Shown here: piece by piece, positions 26,816 through 36,129 of the stretch
How the letters are laid out: each line of letters opens with the position of its first letter
How positions within the stretch are numbered: position 1 is the first letter of the stretch
NCBI RefSeq assembly: GCF_009363115.1
Contig: NZ_CP045298.1
Span: forward strand, 4,585,501-4,649,500
Source: Paenibacillus brasilensis
GTDB taxonomy: Bacteria; Bacillota; Bacilli; Paenibacillales; Paenibacillaceae
Reading direction: 5' to 3'
Length of the DNA stretch: 64,000 nucleotides
Program-made: the position numbers and the translations under genes
The notes under the pieces: generated by a model
The model's database searches: none
The model's input: the letters and a program-made list of their open reading frames with translations, nothing else
What the model was told of the DNA's origin: nothing

Positions 26816-27627
26816 AGAACGCTGCTGTTATGACAGGTTCTGATCGCACACTGAAAAAGTCTGTGAGTTTCGGCCAGGCGTTTGCCAACTCCATGACGAT
26901 GGCCTACCGGGGCATTCTGAAGATCCGGCATACTCCCGAGCAATTGTTTGATGTCACGCTCCAGCCGATCATTTTCACCCTTATGTTTACCTATATCTTT
27001 GGCGGCGCCATCTCAGGAGACGTGCAGCATTATTTGCCGGTCATCATTCCAGGTATCCTCGTACAGACTGTAATCTCGACTTCCGTCGTTACCGGCGTTC
27101 AACTGCGGGAGGATATGGACAAGGGCGTGTTCGACAGGTTCAAGTCACTCCCGATCGCGCGTATTGCGCCCTTGGCTGGAGCTCTGCTGGCCGACAGCAT
27201 TCGATATACGATTGCGACTGTACTTACCTTCACTATGGGGTATATATTGGGGTATCGGCCAGAAGGAGGACTACTGAGTGTCGCTATCGCCGCGCTTCTG
27301 GTCATCGTGTGTTCCTGGGCAGTCAGCTGGATTTTCGCCTTTTTTGGCGTGATTGCCCGCACGGCTTCAAGTGTACAGGGCATATCCATGATTGTTTTGT
27401 TTCCGCTCACTTTTGTTTCCAACGCATTTGTGCCTGTGGACACAATGCCTGGCTGGCTGCAGTGGTTTGTGAACGTCAACCCGATTTCGCATCTGGTGAA
27501 TGCGGTCAGGGAGCTTGCGAATACGGGAGTGATTGGCGGGGAACTGGCGATCTCCCTGTTTGGTGCTGCAGTTATTGTGGCGATCTTCGCGCCGCTTACG
27601 GTGCGTGCTTATATGCGTAAAGCTTAA
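26812..27627 (+). CDS. ABC-2 type permease, DrrB type
   Basis: The 271-residue permease has six hydrophobic segments and the ABC-2 transporter signature region (LREDMDKGVFDRFKSLPIARIAPLAGALLADSIRYT). It overlaps the DrrA-like ATPase by four bases. With the two-component genes 62 bases downstream on the same strand, it probably forms an inducible resistance operon, although regulators usually precede rather than follow the transporter. Confidence 0.9.
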   Translation: MKNAAVMTGSDRTLKKSVSFGQAFANSMTMAYRGILKIRHTPEQLFDVTLQPIIFTLMFTYIFGGAISGDVQHYLPVIIPGILVQTVISTSVVTGVQLREDMDKGVFDRFKSLPIARIAPLAGALLADSIRYTIATVLTFTMGYILGYRPEGGLLSVAIAALLVIVCSWAVSWIFAFFGVIARTASSVQGISMIVLFPLTFVSNAFVPVDTMPGWLQWFVNVNPISHLVNAVRELANTGVIGGELAISLFGAAVIVAIFAPLTVRAYMRKA

Positions 27628-27688
27628 GATAGCGTTCTTCTTGACGAGGACGAGAGGTTTAAGGCAGAGTTAGTTAGGGGAGATTGTA

Positions 27689-28363
27689 ATGACGCGTGTA
27701 TTGGTCGTTGATGATGATCCGCATATTCGTGAACTGGTCGGACACTTTTTGCGACTGGAAGGTCTGGAAGTAGTTGAGGCGGTGGATGGTTTGAACGCGC
27801 TGCGAATTTTTGACGAAATCAAGCTCGATTTGCTTGTTCTTGATATCATGATGCCGGGAATGGATGGCTGGGAGCTGTGTCGTAAGCTGCGCGAGCAGAC
27901 CGACCTGCCGCTGCTTATGCTTACAGCCAAAGGCGAGACATCACAGATCGTAAAAGGCTTCGCGCTCGGAACGGACGACTATCTTGTCAAGCCCTTCGAC
28001 CCCATGGTGCTTGTCGCACGCGTGAAGGCTTTATTAAAACGCTATCGTATCATGGCTTCAAAATCGGTGACTGTCGGAGAGCTTGTCCTGCGCAGCGATA
28101 CATTTGAGTGCCGGGCTGGGGCGAAGGAGATTACCTTGCCGCGCAAGGAATTTGAACTGCTCTTCAAGCTTGCCAGCTATCCTGGAAAAACCTTTACCCG
28201 CGACCAGTTGATCGAACAGATCTGGGGTTATGATTACGAGGGAGATGAAAGAACGGTTGATGTGCATATCAAGCGCCTTCGGGTACGGTTTCCGGAGGCC
28301 AACCACTCCTTCCGGATCCGTACGATCCGGGGCTTGGGTTATCGGCTGGAGGTGCAGCAATGA
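27689..28363 (+). CDS. OmpR/PhoB-family response regulator
   Basis: The 224-residue regulator has a receiver domain with acidic pair DDD near residue 8, phosphoacceptor Asp in LLVLDIMMPGMDG (about residue 52), conserved Lys in DDYLVKPFDP, and a C-terminal winged helix (LPRKEFELLFKLASYPGKTFTRDQLIEQIWGYDYEGDERTVDVHIKRLR). ATG 27689 follows GGGGAG. It overlaps the kinase gene by four bases. It is the cognate partner and may activate the adjacent DrrAB exporter. Confidence 0.93.
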   Translation: MTRVLVVDDDPHIRELVGHFLRLEGLEVVEAVDGLNALRIFDEIKLDLLVLDIMMPGMDGWELCRKLREQTDLPLLMLTAKGETSQIVKGFALGTDDYLVKPFDPMVLVARVKALLKRYRIMASKSVTVGELVLRSDTFECRAGAKEITLPRKEFELLFKLASYPGKTFTRDQLIEQIWGYDYEGDERTVDVHIKRLRVRFPEANHSFRIRTIRGLGYRLEVQQ

Positions 28364-29460
28364 AGCGGGAACCGGGGTTCCTCCATATCCTCGCGAGAGT
28401 CCTGCTGGTATTATTGGTGTTGTATCTTAGCTGGGCTGCGGCGTTTTTTATTACGGCGGCGATCTATTCGCGCATGTTATGGGCTCCCCATGATTTGTTT
28501 GTCTTTCTTATTAATGCGACGCTGGGCTTTTTCTTCTTCGGTATCATCAGCATGACTGTAAAGCGCTTCATTCGGCCTAGAGAGCAGCACGTTTTTACCG
28601 AAATGATCGACGCTTTAAAACGCATCTCTCAAGGGGACTTTCACATTAATCTGGATTGGGACCTCGGCGGGAGGAACGGTAAAAATCGGAGGCCGCATCC
28701 TTATATACAGCTGGTGGACAGCATCAATGATATGGCGGCAAATCTGAAGGCTATGGAAGAGCTGCGGGAGGAGTTTATTTCGAACGTATCCCATGAAATC
28801 GGCTCACCACTGACCTCGATCATCGGATTCGCGAAGGCGCTCAAGGATGAGAATCTGGATCAGGAGCAGCGAGACCGGTATTTGACGATCATCGAGACGG
28901 AGTGTATACGTCTGTCCAAGCTGAGCGATAATCTCATGAAGCTGGCGGTTCTGGATTCGGAGCGGTATCCGTTTCGTCCGTCCCGTTATCGGCTGGATAA
29001 GCAGTTGATATCGCTTATCCTCGCCTGCGAACCGCAATGGGAGGGGAAAAAAATCGACATGATTGTGGAGGCGGATAAAGTTGAGGTCAACGCGGACGAG
29101 GATCTGTTGGGCCAGGTTTGGGTGAATCTCCTTCACAATGCCATTAAATTTACACCACAGGGTGGAAGCATATCTGTTTCTCTTTCAAGTAACGGTGATC
29201 AGGCGGTTGTCTGCATTGCCGATACGGGACCGGGCATCGACGAACAGGATCAGCAGCGCATTTTTGAACGATTTTATAAAGCAGACAAGTCACGGGCTCG
29301 AACCGAAGGCGGCAGCGGCTTGGGACTTTCCATAGCCCACAAAATTACGGAGATGCATTGCGGATCTATATCTGTATCCAGCAAGATGGGAGAAGGAACG
29401 GCAGTTACAGTTTTGCTGCCATTGTACCAGGAAGCAAAGAAAGGCAGCAGCAACTGCTGA
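28360..29460 (+). CDS. Sensor histidine kinase
   Basis: The 366-residue kinase has two membrane segments (about residues 10-30 and 47-65) with only a short loop between them, so it may sense within the membrane, as intramembrane kinases of antibiotic-resistance loci do. A HAMP-like linker precedes the phosphoacceptor box (SNVSHEIGSPLTSI, His near residue 146), and N, G1 and G2 boxes follow (NLLHNAIKFT, DTGPGID, GGSGLGLSIA). Note EIGSPL in place of the common ELRTPL. It is translationally coupled to the response regulator and ends in a clear terminator. Confidence 0.92.
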   Translation: MKREPGFLHILARVLLVLLVLYLSWAAAFFITAAIYSRMLWAPHDLFVFLINATLGFFFFGIISMTVKRFIRPREQHVFTEMIDALKRISQGDFHINLDWDLGGRNGKNRRPHPYIQLVDSINDMAANLKAMEELREEFISNVSHEIGSPLTSIIGFAKALKDENLDQEQRDRYLTIIETECIRLSKLSDNLMKLAVLDSERYPFRPSRYRLDKQLISLILACEPQWEGKKIDMIVEADKVEVNADEDLLGQVWVNLLHNAIKFTPQGGSISVSLSSNGDQAVVCIADTGPGIDEQDQQRIFERFYKADKSRARTEGGSGLGLSIAHKITEMHCGSISVSSKMGEGTAVTVLLPLYQEAKKGSSNC

Positions 29461-29564
29461 CTGCACATCGGCACAGATAATAAAAGGTCGATGACCCGCA
29501 TTCAAAGAAAAAATGCTGGCATTCGGTATGATTACTGTAAACATAAAGGAAATCATGACAGGCT

Positions 29565-29613
29565 AAAGGGAGCGTCTTCAAAGCCATAAACGGCTGAAAG
29601 GACGCTCCCTTTT
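29565..29613 (+). terminator. Rho-independent terminator after the two-component genes
   Basis: AAAGGGAGCGTC (29565-29576) pairs with GACGCTCCCTTTT (29601-29613), the T-run being part of the arm. It also suits the convergent YetF-like gene. Confidence 0.8.
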
Positions 29614-29654
29614 GGTTGTGTACTCATATTCTTATGTCATCTACGACGTATAGC

Positions 29655-30329
29655 TCAGGGGTTAGTTGAATTGATAGGCTGCATTTCCTGAATAGCTTCC
29701 TTCAAGTTGTGTGAGCATAACTCATACAGTTGCTTTCTTTGCTGCTCACTGGAATTCGAGGCCAACTTTTGCAGCTCTGTTGTACATTGCTCCAGCAGCG
29801 TCAGCACCGCTTGATTAGAGTCCTGTACCTTGGACATCTGTACGTTATCACTGTACTGGTCAATGTATAGCTCCCCTTGCGGGTCCACCTGCGCGAAAAA
29901 TACGTCTTTGACCGTCAGACTTTTTTCTTTCAGCTTGGCATCCAGCCATTGTTGAGTAATGCCCATGTATGCCATTTGCTGCTCCATAACTTTTCCATCC
30001 ATAATAATAGCCGTTGGTTCCTTCTCCGGCAGTTGCAGCATATTAAGATCCTTAAGCGTCACAGGCTGCTTGTCTTTGGTCAGCAGAACGTTGATCTCAC
30101 CGCTGGTCTCCATAATGGCAAACTCCACGTCAGATACCTTGAATACATTTTTACTCCGTAGCTGCTCCATAAGCTCATCCAGGGTAAGTCGTTCCTTTTT
30201 CAGATTATCCTCTAGGATTTTGCCGTCTTTGATCAGGGTCCTGGTTTTTCCATCCGCAAAATCCCTGACTTTCTTGCTTTTAATTTGCAATATTTCAATT
30301 GCTAATGTTACTAGGACCCATACTGCCAA
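29655..30329 (-). pseudogene. YetF-like (DUF421) membrane protein, N-terminus missing
   Basis: The 224 visible residues begin inside the last membrane helix (AVWVLVTLAIEILQIKSKKVRDFADGKTRTLIKDGKI), exactly as DUF421 proteins read after their N-terminal membrane segments. DUF421/YetF proteins are normally about 230-290 residues with two or three membrane helices first; here about 60-70 residues are lost. No ribosome site precedes the apparent start. The upstream DNA instead encodes, on the other strand, the end of an unrelated gene (see 30308-30453), so a deletion has joined the two. The C-terminal domain is intact. Confidence 0.6.
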
Positions 30330-30453
30330 GGATATATGGTATTCGTTATGTCCCTGTCGTAGAGGTAGGTGGGGATAACAAATATGAAGCTCTGCTCAAC
30401 CCGGATCTGGAAGCGTTGGCTAAAGTGCTGGAAAGTTACAATCAAGCGGTATA
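30308..30453 (+). pseudogene. 3' remnant of an unidentified gene
   Basis: A forward frame without a start reads PRIYGIRYVPVVEVGGDN onward to LNPDLEALAKVLESYNQAV and a TAA at 30451-30453. The composition is protein-like, and the end lies 43 bases before the flavin monooxygenase. It abuts, and overlaps, the truncated YetF-like gene on the other strand, so it is the surviving end of a deleted gene. The family is not recognised. Confidence 0.4.
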
Positions 30454-30496
30454 AGCCGACGGGAAATCATTATGTTCAAGAGAGGTGGATGAATTC

Positions 30497-31837
30497 ATGG
30501 CTAAGAATAGACAAATCAAATTTGGTGCAATTATTCATGGTGTTGGGGGAAGCATGACGACTTGGCGTCACCCCGACGTGCCTGCAGACGCGAGTGTTAA
30601 TTTTGAATTTTATAAAACACAGGCGCAAAAGGCGGAGGAAGGCAAGTTTGACCTCGTATTTATCGCAGATGGCCTGTTTATTAACGAAAAATCCATTCCC
30701 CACTTTCTGAACCGTTTTGAACCTATTACGATTTTGTCCGCTTTGGCCGGGGTGACGAAACATATCGGACTGGTCGGCACATTGTCGACTTCCTATAGCG
30801 AGCCGTTTACGGTAGCACGCCAATTTTCTTCCATTGATCATATCAGCGGCGGTCGTGCAGGCTGGAACGTGGTGACTTCTCCGCTGGAAGGCTCTGCCCT
30901 CAACTTTAACAAAGGCGAGCATCCGTCGCATCCGCAGCGCTATAAGATTGCCGATGAATATTTGCAGGTAACCAAAGGGCTGTGGGATTCATGGGAAGAG
31001 GATGCGTTCATTCGTGATAAGGAAACCGGTGTATTCTTTGACCCTGAAAAGCTTCATACACTGAATCATCAAGGCGAGTTCTTCTCTGTGCAGGGTCCAT
31101 TGAATATTGGGCGTTCCAAGCAGGGACAGCCGGTTATTTTCCAGGCAGGTTCCTCGGAGGATGGCAAAAACTTGGCTGCGAAGGAAGCGGACGCTGTGTT
31201 TACGGGACATGAAACGTTGGAGGAAGCGCAGCAGTTTTATCGTGATGTGAAGGAACGTGCGGTCCGCTATGGCAGATCGGAAGAGGATATCGTCATTTTA
31301 CCGGGCATTTCACCGATTATCGGCAGCACAGCGGAAGAAGCGGAACGGAAGTATAAGGAAATCACCAATCTGGTGACCATTGAGGCCGCACTAAAATATT
31401 TGGGACGTTTCTTCGATCATCATGATTTCTCACAATATCCGCTGGATGAGCCATTCCCTGAGCTTGAGGGTATTGGCAGCAATGCGTTCCGCAGCGGTAC
31501 AGATAAAATCAAACGGACAGCCAAAGAGCAAAATCTGACTTTGCGTGAGGTTGCATTGCGTTCAGCAACACCTAGAACCTCTTTTATCGGGACTGCTAAG
31601 CAGGTGGCGGATCGGGTGCAGGAGTGGATTGAAAGAAAAGGAGCAGACGGGTTTATTATCGGCTCTGATGTGCCATCGGGTCTGCATGACTTTGTAAATC
31701 TGGTTGTGCCTATTTTGCAGGAGCGCGGGATTTATCGTCAGGATTATGAATTTAGCACACTCCGTGAAAACCTGGGCGTGCCCATTCCAGAAAACCGCTA
31801 CACCGCAGCTAGAGCCAAAGTGAAGGTAGACGCGTAA
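30497..31837 (+). CDS. FMN-dependent LLM-class monooxygenase (NtaA/SnaA/SoxA type)
   Basis: The 446-residue enzyme belongs to the bacterial luciferase-like flavin monooxygenases that need reduced FMN from a partner reductase. Typical stretches are [68 protein letters not shown] and [29 protein letters not shown] 30497 is preferred to GTG 30485, which overlaps the ribosome site (GAGAGGTGG). It is followed after 16 bases by the 5' end of an FMN-reductase gene, its expected partner, but that gene is truncated. Substrates in the family include nitrilotriacetate, pristinamycin intermediates and sulfur compounds. Confidence 0.9.
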   Translation: MAKNRQIKFGAIIHGVGGSMTTWRHPDVPADASVNFEFYKTQAQKAEEGKFDLVFIADGLFINEKSIPHFLNRFEPITILSALAGVTKHIGLVGTLSTSYSEPFTVARQFSSIDHISGGRAGWNVVTSPLEGSALNFNKGEHPSHPQRYKIADEYLQVTKGLWDSWEEDAFIRDKETGVFFDPEKLHTLNHQGEFFSVQGPLNIGRSKQGQPVIFQAGSSEDGKNLAAKEADAVFTGHETLEEAQQFYRDVKERAVRYGRSEEDIVILPGISPIIGSTAEEAERKYKEITNLVTIEAALKYLGRFFDHHDFSQYPLDEPFPELEGIGSNAFRSGTDKIKRTAKEQNLTLREVALRSATPRTSFIGTAKQVADRVQEWIERKGADGFIIGSDVPSGLHDFVNLVVPILQERGIYRQDYEFSTLRENLGVPIPENRYTAARAKVKVDA

Positions 31838-31853
31838 TAAAGGAGGGAACGGT

Positions 31854-31955
31854 ATGTCGAAGGCTATTATCCTGTCAGGCAGTCCGTCAACACAATCCCG
31901 TTTATACGGATTGCGGCGGTGGGGCCGGTGGCGACTGGGGGCAACGTATGTCTGA
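31854..31955 (+). pseudogene. NADPH-dependent FMN reductase, only the first ~18 codons
   Basis: ATG 31854 follows a perfect ribosome site (AAGGAGGG) and reads MSKAIILSGSPSTQSRLYG, the conserved flavodoxin-like start of SsuE/MsuE-type FMN reductases. After about codon 18 the sequence becomes unrelated, and a stop comes at codon 34 (31953-31955). The downstream DNA belongs to a metalloprotease gene in another frame. The monooxygenase upstream has therefore lost its reductase. Confidence 0.7.
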
Positions 31956-32193
31956 TGATTATATCCTGAGCACCCTGAACTCTGATGAAGTTCATGTTAC
32001 GGAGCATGAGATGGGGCATGGATTCGGCTTGCCTGATTTCTATGAAGAAAATGATCATCCCCCCGGTGGATTCCCTACGCCAACCATTATGTGGGCCGGA
32101 AATTCTTCCAAGATAACAGAGTGGGATACCTGGATGCTGCGTTATACCTGGAGCCAGATCAAGAAGGATGCTTCCCGTTTTCCTACTCGATAA
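31906..32193 (+). pseudogene. C-terminal remnant of a zinc metallopeptidase
   Basis: The frame reads DCGGGAGGDWGQRMSDDYILSTLNS and then the metzincin-type zinc motif HEMGHGFGLPD (HExxHxxGxxD), followed by the usual Met-turn-like PTIMWAGNS and an end at TAA 32193. Only about 95 residues remain. The N-terminal part and start are missing, replaced by the FMN-reductase fragment. The peptidase was probably secreted. Confidence 0.6.
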
Positions 32194-32666
32194 AAATATT
32201 TAGAATAGCGAAAAAAGCTGATGAATAGGACCGTTTCTTCCGAAGTCACCATATTGGCGGCTTTTTTGTTTTAACGATGTAAGTTCTTGTCCCAAGTTAA
32301 GGAATGTGTTCCCTGAATATCCGTTTTTCATCAGCAAAATCAGAAAATAATCAGACTATGTGTAAATCGACTTACTGTAGCCACTCTATTTCTATAGGCT
32401 TGGTTGCACAACCTGCTGCTAACTTCTAGAATTTCGCGAATATTTTTTTGCATTTTGCGATATAAAAATATCCACTAAAGACGCGATGCTCCCGTTTTAT
32501 TTTATTAATCGTGAATAACAAGAATCCGCTTCATAAATAATAAGTTTTAATCTTCATCAAGCTTCCCGTCAGATAAGCGAAAGATCACCCTGATCAGCAT
32601 TACCTTCCAAAGAATAACTAAAAAGGTGCCCGGCGACCCTGGGATCGTTGGACACCTTTTCTGTTC
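32194..32666. other. Intergenic region with two terminators
   Basis: No gene is seen. AAAAAGCTG ... CGGCTTTTTT (about 32207-32273) is a terminator for the rightward remnant. AAAAGGTG (32621-32628) pairs with CACCTTTT (32653-32660) and is the terminator of the leftward fructokinase gene. The AT-rich DNA between them shows nothing else supportable. Confidence 0.55.
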
Positions 32667-33662
32667 TTACGCTTCAATTTTTGATTCACCCTGTTGCTCT
32701 ACGAAACGCTTAACTTCTTCCAACGACGGCAAGGCTGCAATCGCTCCAACTTTGGTGCACACGATAGCGCCGACTTGATTGGCAAGTGTTACAAATTCCT
32801 GCTGCTGCTTCGCGTTGGAGGTAAATGCCTTAGGCTGACTCAGCTGGCTGATTTGATACAGCATAGCTCCGACGAAGGCATCTCCGGCTCCGGTAGAGTC
32901 GATCGATTTAACAGTAATACTGCTGATTAGCGAACGGGAGGCACCGCTTGAGATGAGGGTTCCTTCTTTCCCCAAGGTAACTGCTACTGTCTTGGCTCCC
33001 AACCCATGCAAAAGATCCAATGAAGCATGGCGGTCAGTCAGCCCTGTAATGATGCTTAATTCCTCTTCACTTACCTTTACGAAATCCGCATTGTGTATTC
33101 CTCTTCTGGACAGTGCGATAAATTCCTCAAGCCTGTCTTTCCAGAGGTCCCCCCGGTAATTGGGATCAAAGGAGGTGAATTGCCCATTGGCTTTCGCTTC
33201 GTCCAATAAAGATAAATACGCTTCACGGAAAGGATCGGCGAGCAAGGCCGTTGCCGAGCCAAAATGCAGAATGGCAGCCTGCCGGACCCATTCTTTATCA
33301 ATGTCCTGCAGAGACAGCTGACGGTCAGCTCCGCGGTTGAAAACGAAATCCCGTTCGCCGTTAGCGGTAAGGGAAACAAAGGCCAGTGTAGTCGGTGTTG
33401 CCGGATCAAAAAGGAGCATGGACGTATCCACATGCTGCTCATCCAGTGTTTGCTTCAGGTACATGCCGAAGGGATCAGCTCCGACTTTCCCCAAGAATGA
33501 CGCTTTTCCTCCGAGCTTGGCTACGGCTGCGCTTACATTTGCCGGAGCGCCGCCAGCCTGCTTGGAGAAATGCTGACCCTTGGCAAGATTGACGTCAATA
33601 TCTGTACAGAAAAAATCAATGAGCAGCTCTCCCACACAAAGAATCGTTCCGTTATTTTTCAC
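32667..33662 (-). CDS. Fructokinase (PfkB family)
   Basis: The 331-residue sugar kinase starts at GTG 33662 behind AGGTGAAG on the minus strand. PfkB features are GELLIDFF, the [21 protein letters not shown] sugar-binding region, and the anion-hole/catalytic base motif [13 protein letters not shown] near residue 265. In context it should phosphorylate fructose released by the nearby GH32 enzyme. It lies 22 bases after the LacI gene on the same strand, so the two form an operon divergent from the uptake genes. Confidence 0.9.
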   Translation of the reverse strand: MKNNGTILCVGELLIDFFCTDIDVNLAKGQHFSKQAGGAPANVSAAVAKLGGKASFLGKVGADPFGMYLKQTLDEQHVDTSMLLFDPATPTTLAFVSLTANGERDFVFNRGADRQLSLQDIDKEWVRQAAILHFGSATALLADPFREAYLSLLDEAKANGQFTSFDPNYRGDLWKDRLEEFIALSRRGIHNADFVKVSEEELSIITGLTDRHASLDLLHGLGAKTVAVTLGKEGTLISSGASRSLISSITVKSIDSTGAGDAFVGAMLYQISQLSQPKAFTSNAKQQQEFVTLANQVGAIVCTKVGAIAALPSLEEVKRFVEQQGESKIEA

Positions 33663-33684
33663 TTTGCTTCACCTCTTGATAGAT

Positions 33685-34719
33685 TTAGTTTAGAACAGGC
33701 GTCGAGTCCCTGTATACGATATCCGTTGCCACATGGGTCACTCGGTATGGCATGGTATTCTCTTTGATTCTGGACAATAACATTTTGGCTGAAATAATAC
33801 CCATTTGTCTACTGTAAATATGCACGGTTGTAAGATGGGGCTCGACAACCCGGGATTCCGAAGCATCATCGAACCCGCAGACAGCAACATCTTCTGGAAC
33901 TATAATCCCCTTGTTCTTCAACGATTTGATCACGCTGATGGCAATGAAATCATTGGCGCAAATAAAGACGGAGGGGTACTCCTTGAGGGCATCCAATTGC
34001 TGCTCCATCCAGCTCTCCTCTATAAAGAAGTTGCGGTCCGGCGCTACAATACTATGGGCAGGATTCGGGGTGACTCCGGCTTCTGCCAGGGCCTTATTGA
34101 ATCCGGTCCAGCGTTCATTGAAGCTTTTGCAATGATTGTAATCGCCTACAAAACCGAAGCTTTTATAGCCATGATTGATTAATTTCCGGGTAACACAGTA
34201 TGTGCTGTGCTCATTTTCCATTAATACGAGATCCGCCTTTAATTCCGGATACATCATATCCGCAGCGCAATCAATGAAAATGGTTGGGATACCAAGATTC
34301 ATGATCAGCTTGCTGTATTCCTTACTGAACATTTCGATGCAGAAGATGCCAGCTACATTCGAAGGCTCGAAATTACCAGGTAGGGTCATCGTATTGATAT
34401 CGTTCTCACGAACAAAGAAAATGGATAAAGTATAGCCCTGGTTGCTGATTTCCTTCTCGAGCCCGCTGATCAGCAGCGATCCAAAGTGTGAGCTATTGGG
34501 AAGATTACAGGTCAAAAGTGCGATATTGCCTTGTTTTTCAGAGGCTGTTTCCATATAAGAAAATTGTTTGTATTTAAGCTCCATCGCTTTTTTGATCACC
34601 TTGTCCCTGGTAACGGCAGGAATATTCTCCACTCCATTAAGCGCCTTGGATGCAGTGTTTCTGGAAATCCCCAAGGCATCAGCGATATCCTGAATAGTAA
34701 CCTTTGACTTTCTCATCAT
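33685..34719 (-). CDS. LacI-family repressor of the fructan/sucrose locus
   Basis: The 344-residue repressor has the LacI helix-turn-helix VTIQDIADALGISRNTASKALNGVENIPAVTRDKV (residues about 7-42) and a sugar-binding core with SVIVPDR-like and FICANDFIAISVIKSLKNKGIIVPEDVAVCGFDD (the usual CxFDD/GFDD end). ATG 34719 has AAGGTGG upstream; the adjacent ATG 34716 is an alternative. It probably controls its own operon with fructokinase and the divergent transporter/GH32 operon. Confidence 0.9.
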   Translation of the reverse strand: MMRKSKVTIQDIADALGISRNTASKALNGVENIPAVTRDKVIKKAMELKYKQFSYMETASEKQGNIALLTCNLPNSSHFGSLLISGLEKEISNQGYTLSIFFVRENDINTMTLPGNFEPSNVAGIFCIEMFSKEYSKLIMNLGIPTIFIDCAADMMYPELKADLVLMENEHSTYCVTRKLINHGYKSFGFVGDYNHCKSFNERWTGFNKALAEAGVTPNPAHSIVAPDRNFFIEESWMEQQLDALKEYPSVFICANDFIAISVIKSLKNKGIIVPEDVAVCGFDDASESRVVEPHLTTVHIYSRQMGIISAKMLLSRIKENTMPYRVTHVATDIVYRDSTPVLN

Positions 34720-34926
34720 ATTGTTCCACCTTATTCTCCGAATTAAGATTCTTCATATTTCTAAATATATAGTACTTTCATGCTTTTAACAATGAATTTA
34801 TCCAAATGAACAAAAAAAGTTTACATTTATTCATTTAAATAGTGCATTTTTAAGAGATGAATGCTAAAAATAATATATTTTATCTTAGTTCATGCATTTA
34901 TGACGAATTTATTTGCCCGAAATATA

Positions 34927-34955
34927 TTGACTTATTAAATGTCCATCTGTTAAAT
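34927..34955 (+). promoter_or_regulatory. Promoter of the sugar-uptake operon
   Basis: TTGACT (34927-34932) and TTAAAT (34950-34955) are spaced 17 bases. The 435-base divergent region (34720-35154) contains several TTCATTTA/TGAATGAA-like half-sites that could be LacI operators, but I cannot single one out. The leader is about 190 bases long. Confidence 0.55.
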
Positions 34956-35154
34956 TGTAAGAGAAAATAATGTTCAAATGTAAAATGTAAGCCCATTCAT
35001 TTTGTGAAAGTGTAAACTGCTAGTTCTGTTGGAGGTGGGGATATAACCAGCAAAGCATTTGAAAAACATCTTGGTGAATTATGTCAGAGAGATGACATAA
35101 CATGGCTTATAAATTGTCTTTTATAACAAGCCGTGAACAGTAGGAGGGAAAAGA

Positions 35155-36114
35155 TTGGCAAACTTGATCGTTCAAAAAAGGGGAGTTAGGGCTTCAGAAA
35201 CAAAAAAAAGAAACCATTGGCTAAGCTACATGGTTCGAAATTATATATTATATTTGTTTCTGGTTCCGTCCATAATTCTTACCGTCATTTTCAAGTATGT
35301 TCCCATGTATGGCTCGATCATTGCGTTTAAAAATTTCAGTCCAAGAAAAGGCATCATGGGCAGCGAATGGGTTGGATTCGAACATTTTCAACGGTTTCTT
35401 TCATCACCAAATTTTTATGACATTTTAATGAATACGCTTAAATTAAGCGCTTACGGTCTTATTCTCGGTTTCCCAGTACCCATCATTCTGGCTTTGATGC
35501 TCAATCTGATCCGAGGAGCGAAGCTCAAAAAGAATATTCAACTTATTGTATACGCACCTAACTTTATCTCGGTTGTTGTTGTTGCCGGCATGCTGTTTGT
35601 TTTTCTATCGCCGACTGGAATAGTGAACGTTATGATCACAACCTTCACCGGCAAGCCGATTTCTTTTATGACTGATCCCGCCTATTTCCGAACGGTATAT
35701 ATTTTGTCCGGTATATGGCAAACAGCGGGCTGGTCCTCAATCATTTATGTAGCCACCTTGTCGAATGTGGACCCGCAGTTGCATGACGCTGCAACAATTG
35801 ATGGCGCTTCTTTGATCAAGAGAATCTTGCACATTGATCTGCCGGCTCTCAAACCCGTTATGGCCGTCCTGTTCATTCTCGCTGCAGGGGGCATCATGTC
35901 GATCGGTTATGAAAAGGCTTTCCTGATGCAAACAGCTCTGAACACGCCAACCTCGGAAATCATCGCGACTTATGTATACAAGGTGGGGTTGCAATCCGGT
36001 GATTATGCTTATTCTACGGCAATCGGGTTATTCAATTCCGTGATTAATGTAGTCCTGCTGATTTTCGTAAATACCGTCGTCAAGAAGTTGAACGAAGGGG
36101 AAGGGCTGTATTAA
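35155..36114 (+). CDS. Sugar ABC transporter permease (LplB type)
   Basis: The 319-residue permease starts at TTG 35155, six bases after AGGAGGG. It has about six membrane segments and the binding-protein-dependent transport EAA loop (DPQLHDAATIDGASLIKRILHIDLPAL). The N-terminal YILYLFLVPSIILTVIFKYVPMYGSIIAFKNFSPRKGIMGSEWVG matches the LplB/YtcP partner family common in Paenibacillus. It forms a CUT1-like importer with the next two genes; the ATPase is absent and is probably a shared MsmX-type protein elsewhere. Confidence 0.92.
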   Translation: MANLIVQKRGVRASETKKRNHWLSYMVRNYILYLFLVPSIILTVIFKYVPMYGSIIAFKNFSPRKGIMGSEWVGFEHFQRFLSSPNFYDILMNTLKLSAYGLILGFPVPIILALMLNLIRGAKLKKNIQLIVYAPNFISVVVVAGMLFVFLSPTGIVNVMITTFTGKPISFMTDPAYFRTVYILSGIWQTAGWSSIIYVATLSNVDPQLHDAATIDGASLIKRILHIDLPALKPVMAVLFILAAGGIMSIGYEKAFLMQTALNTPTSEIIATYVYKVGLQSGDYAYSTAIGLFNSVINVVLLIFVNTVVKKLNEGEGLY

Positions 36115-36129
36115 AGAAGGAGGTACTCA

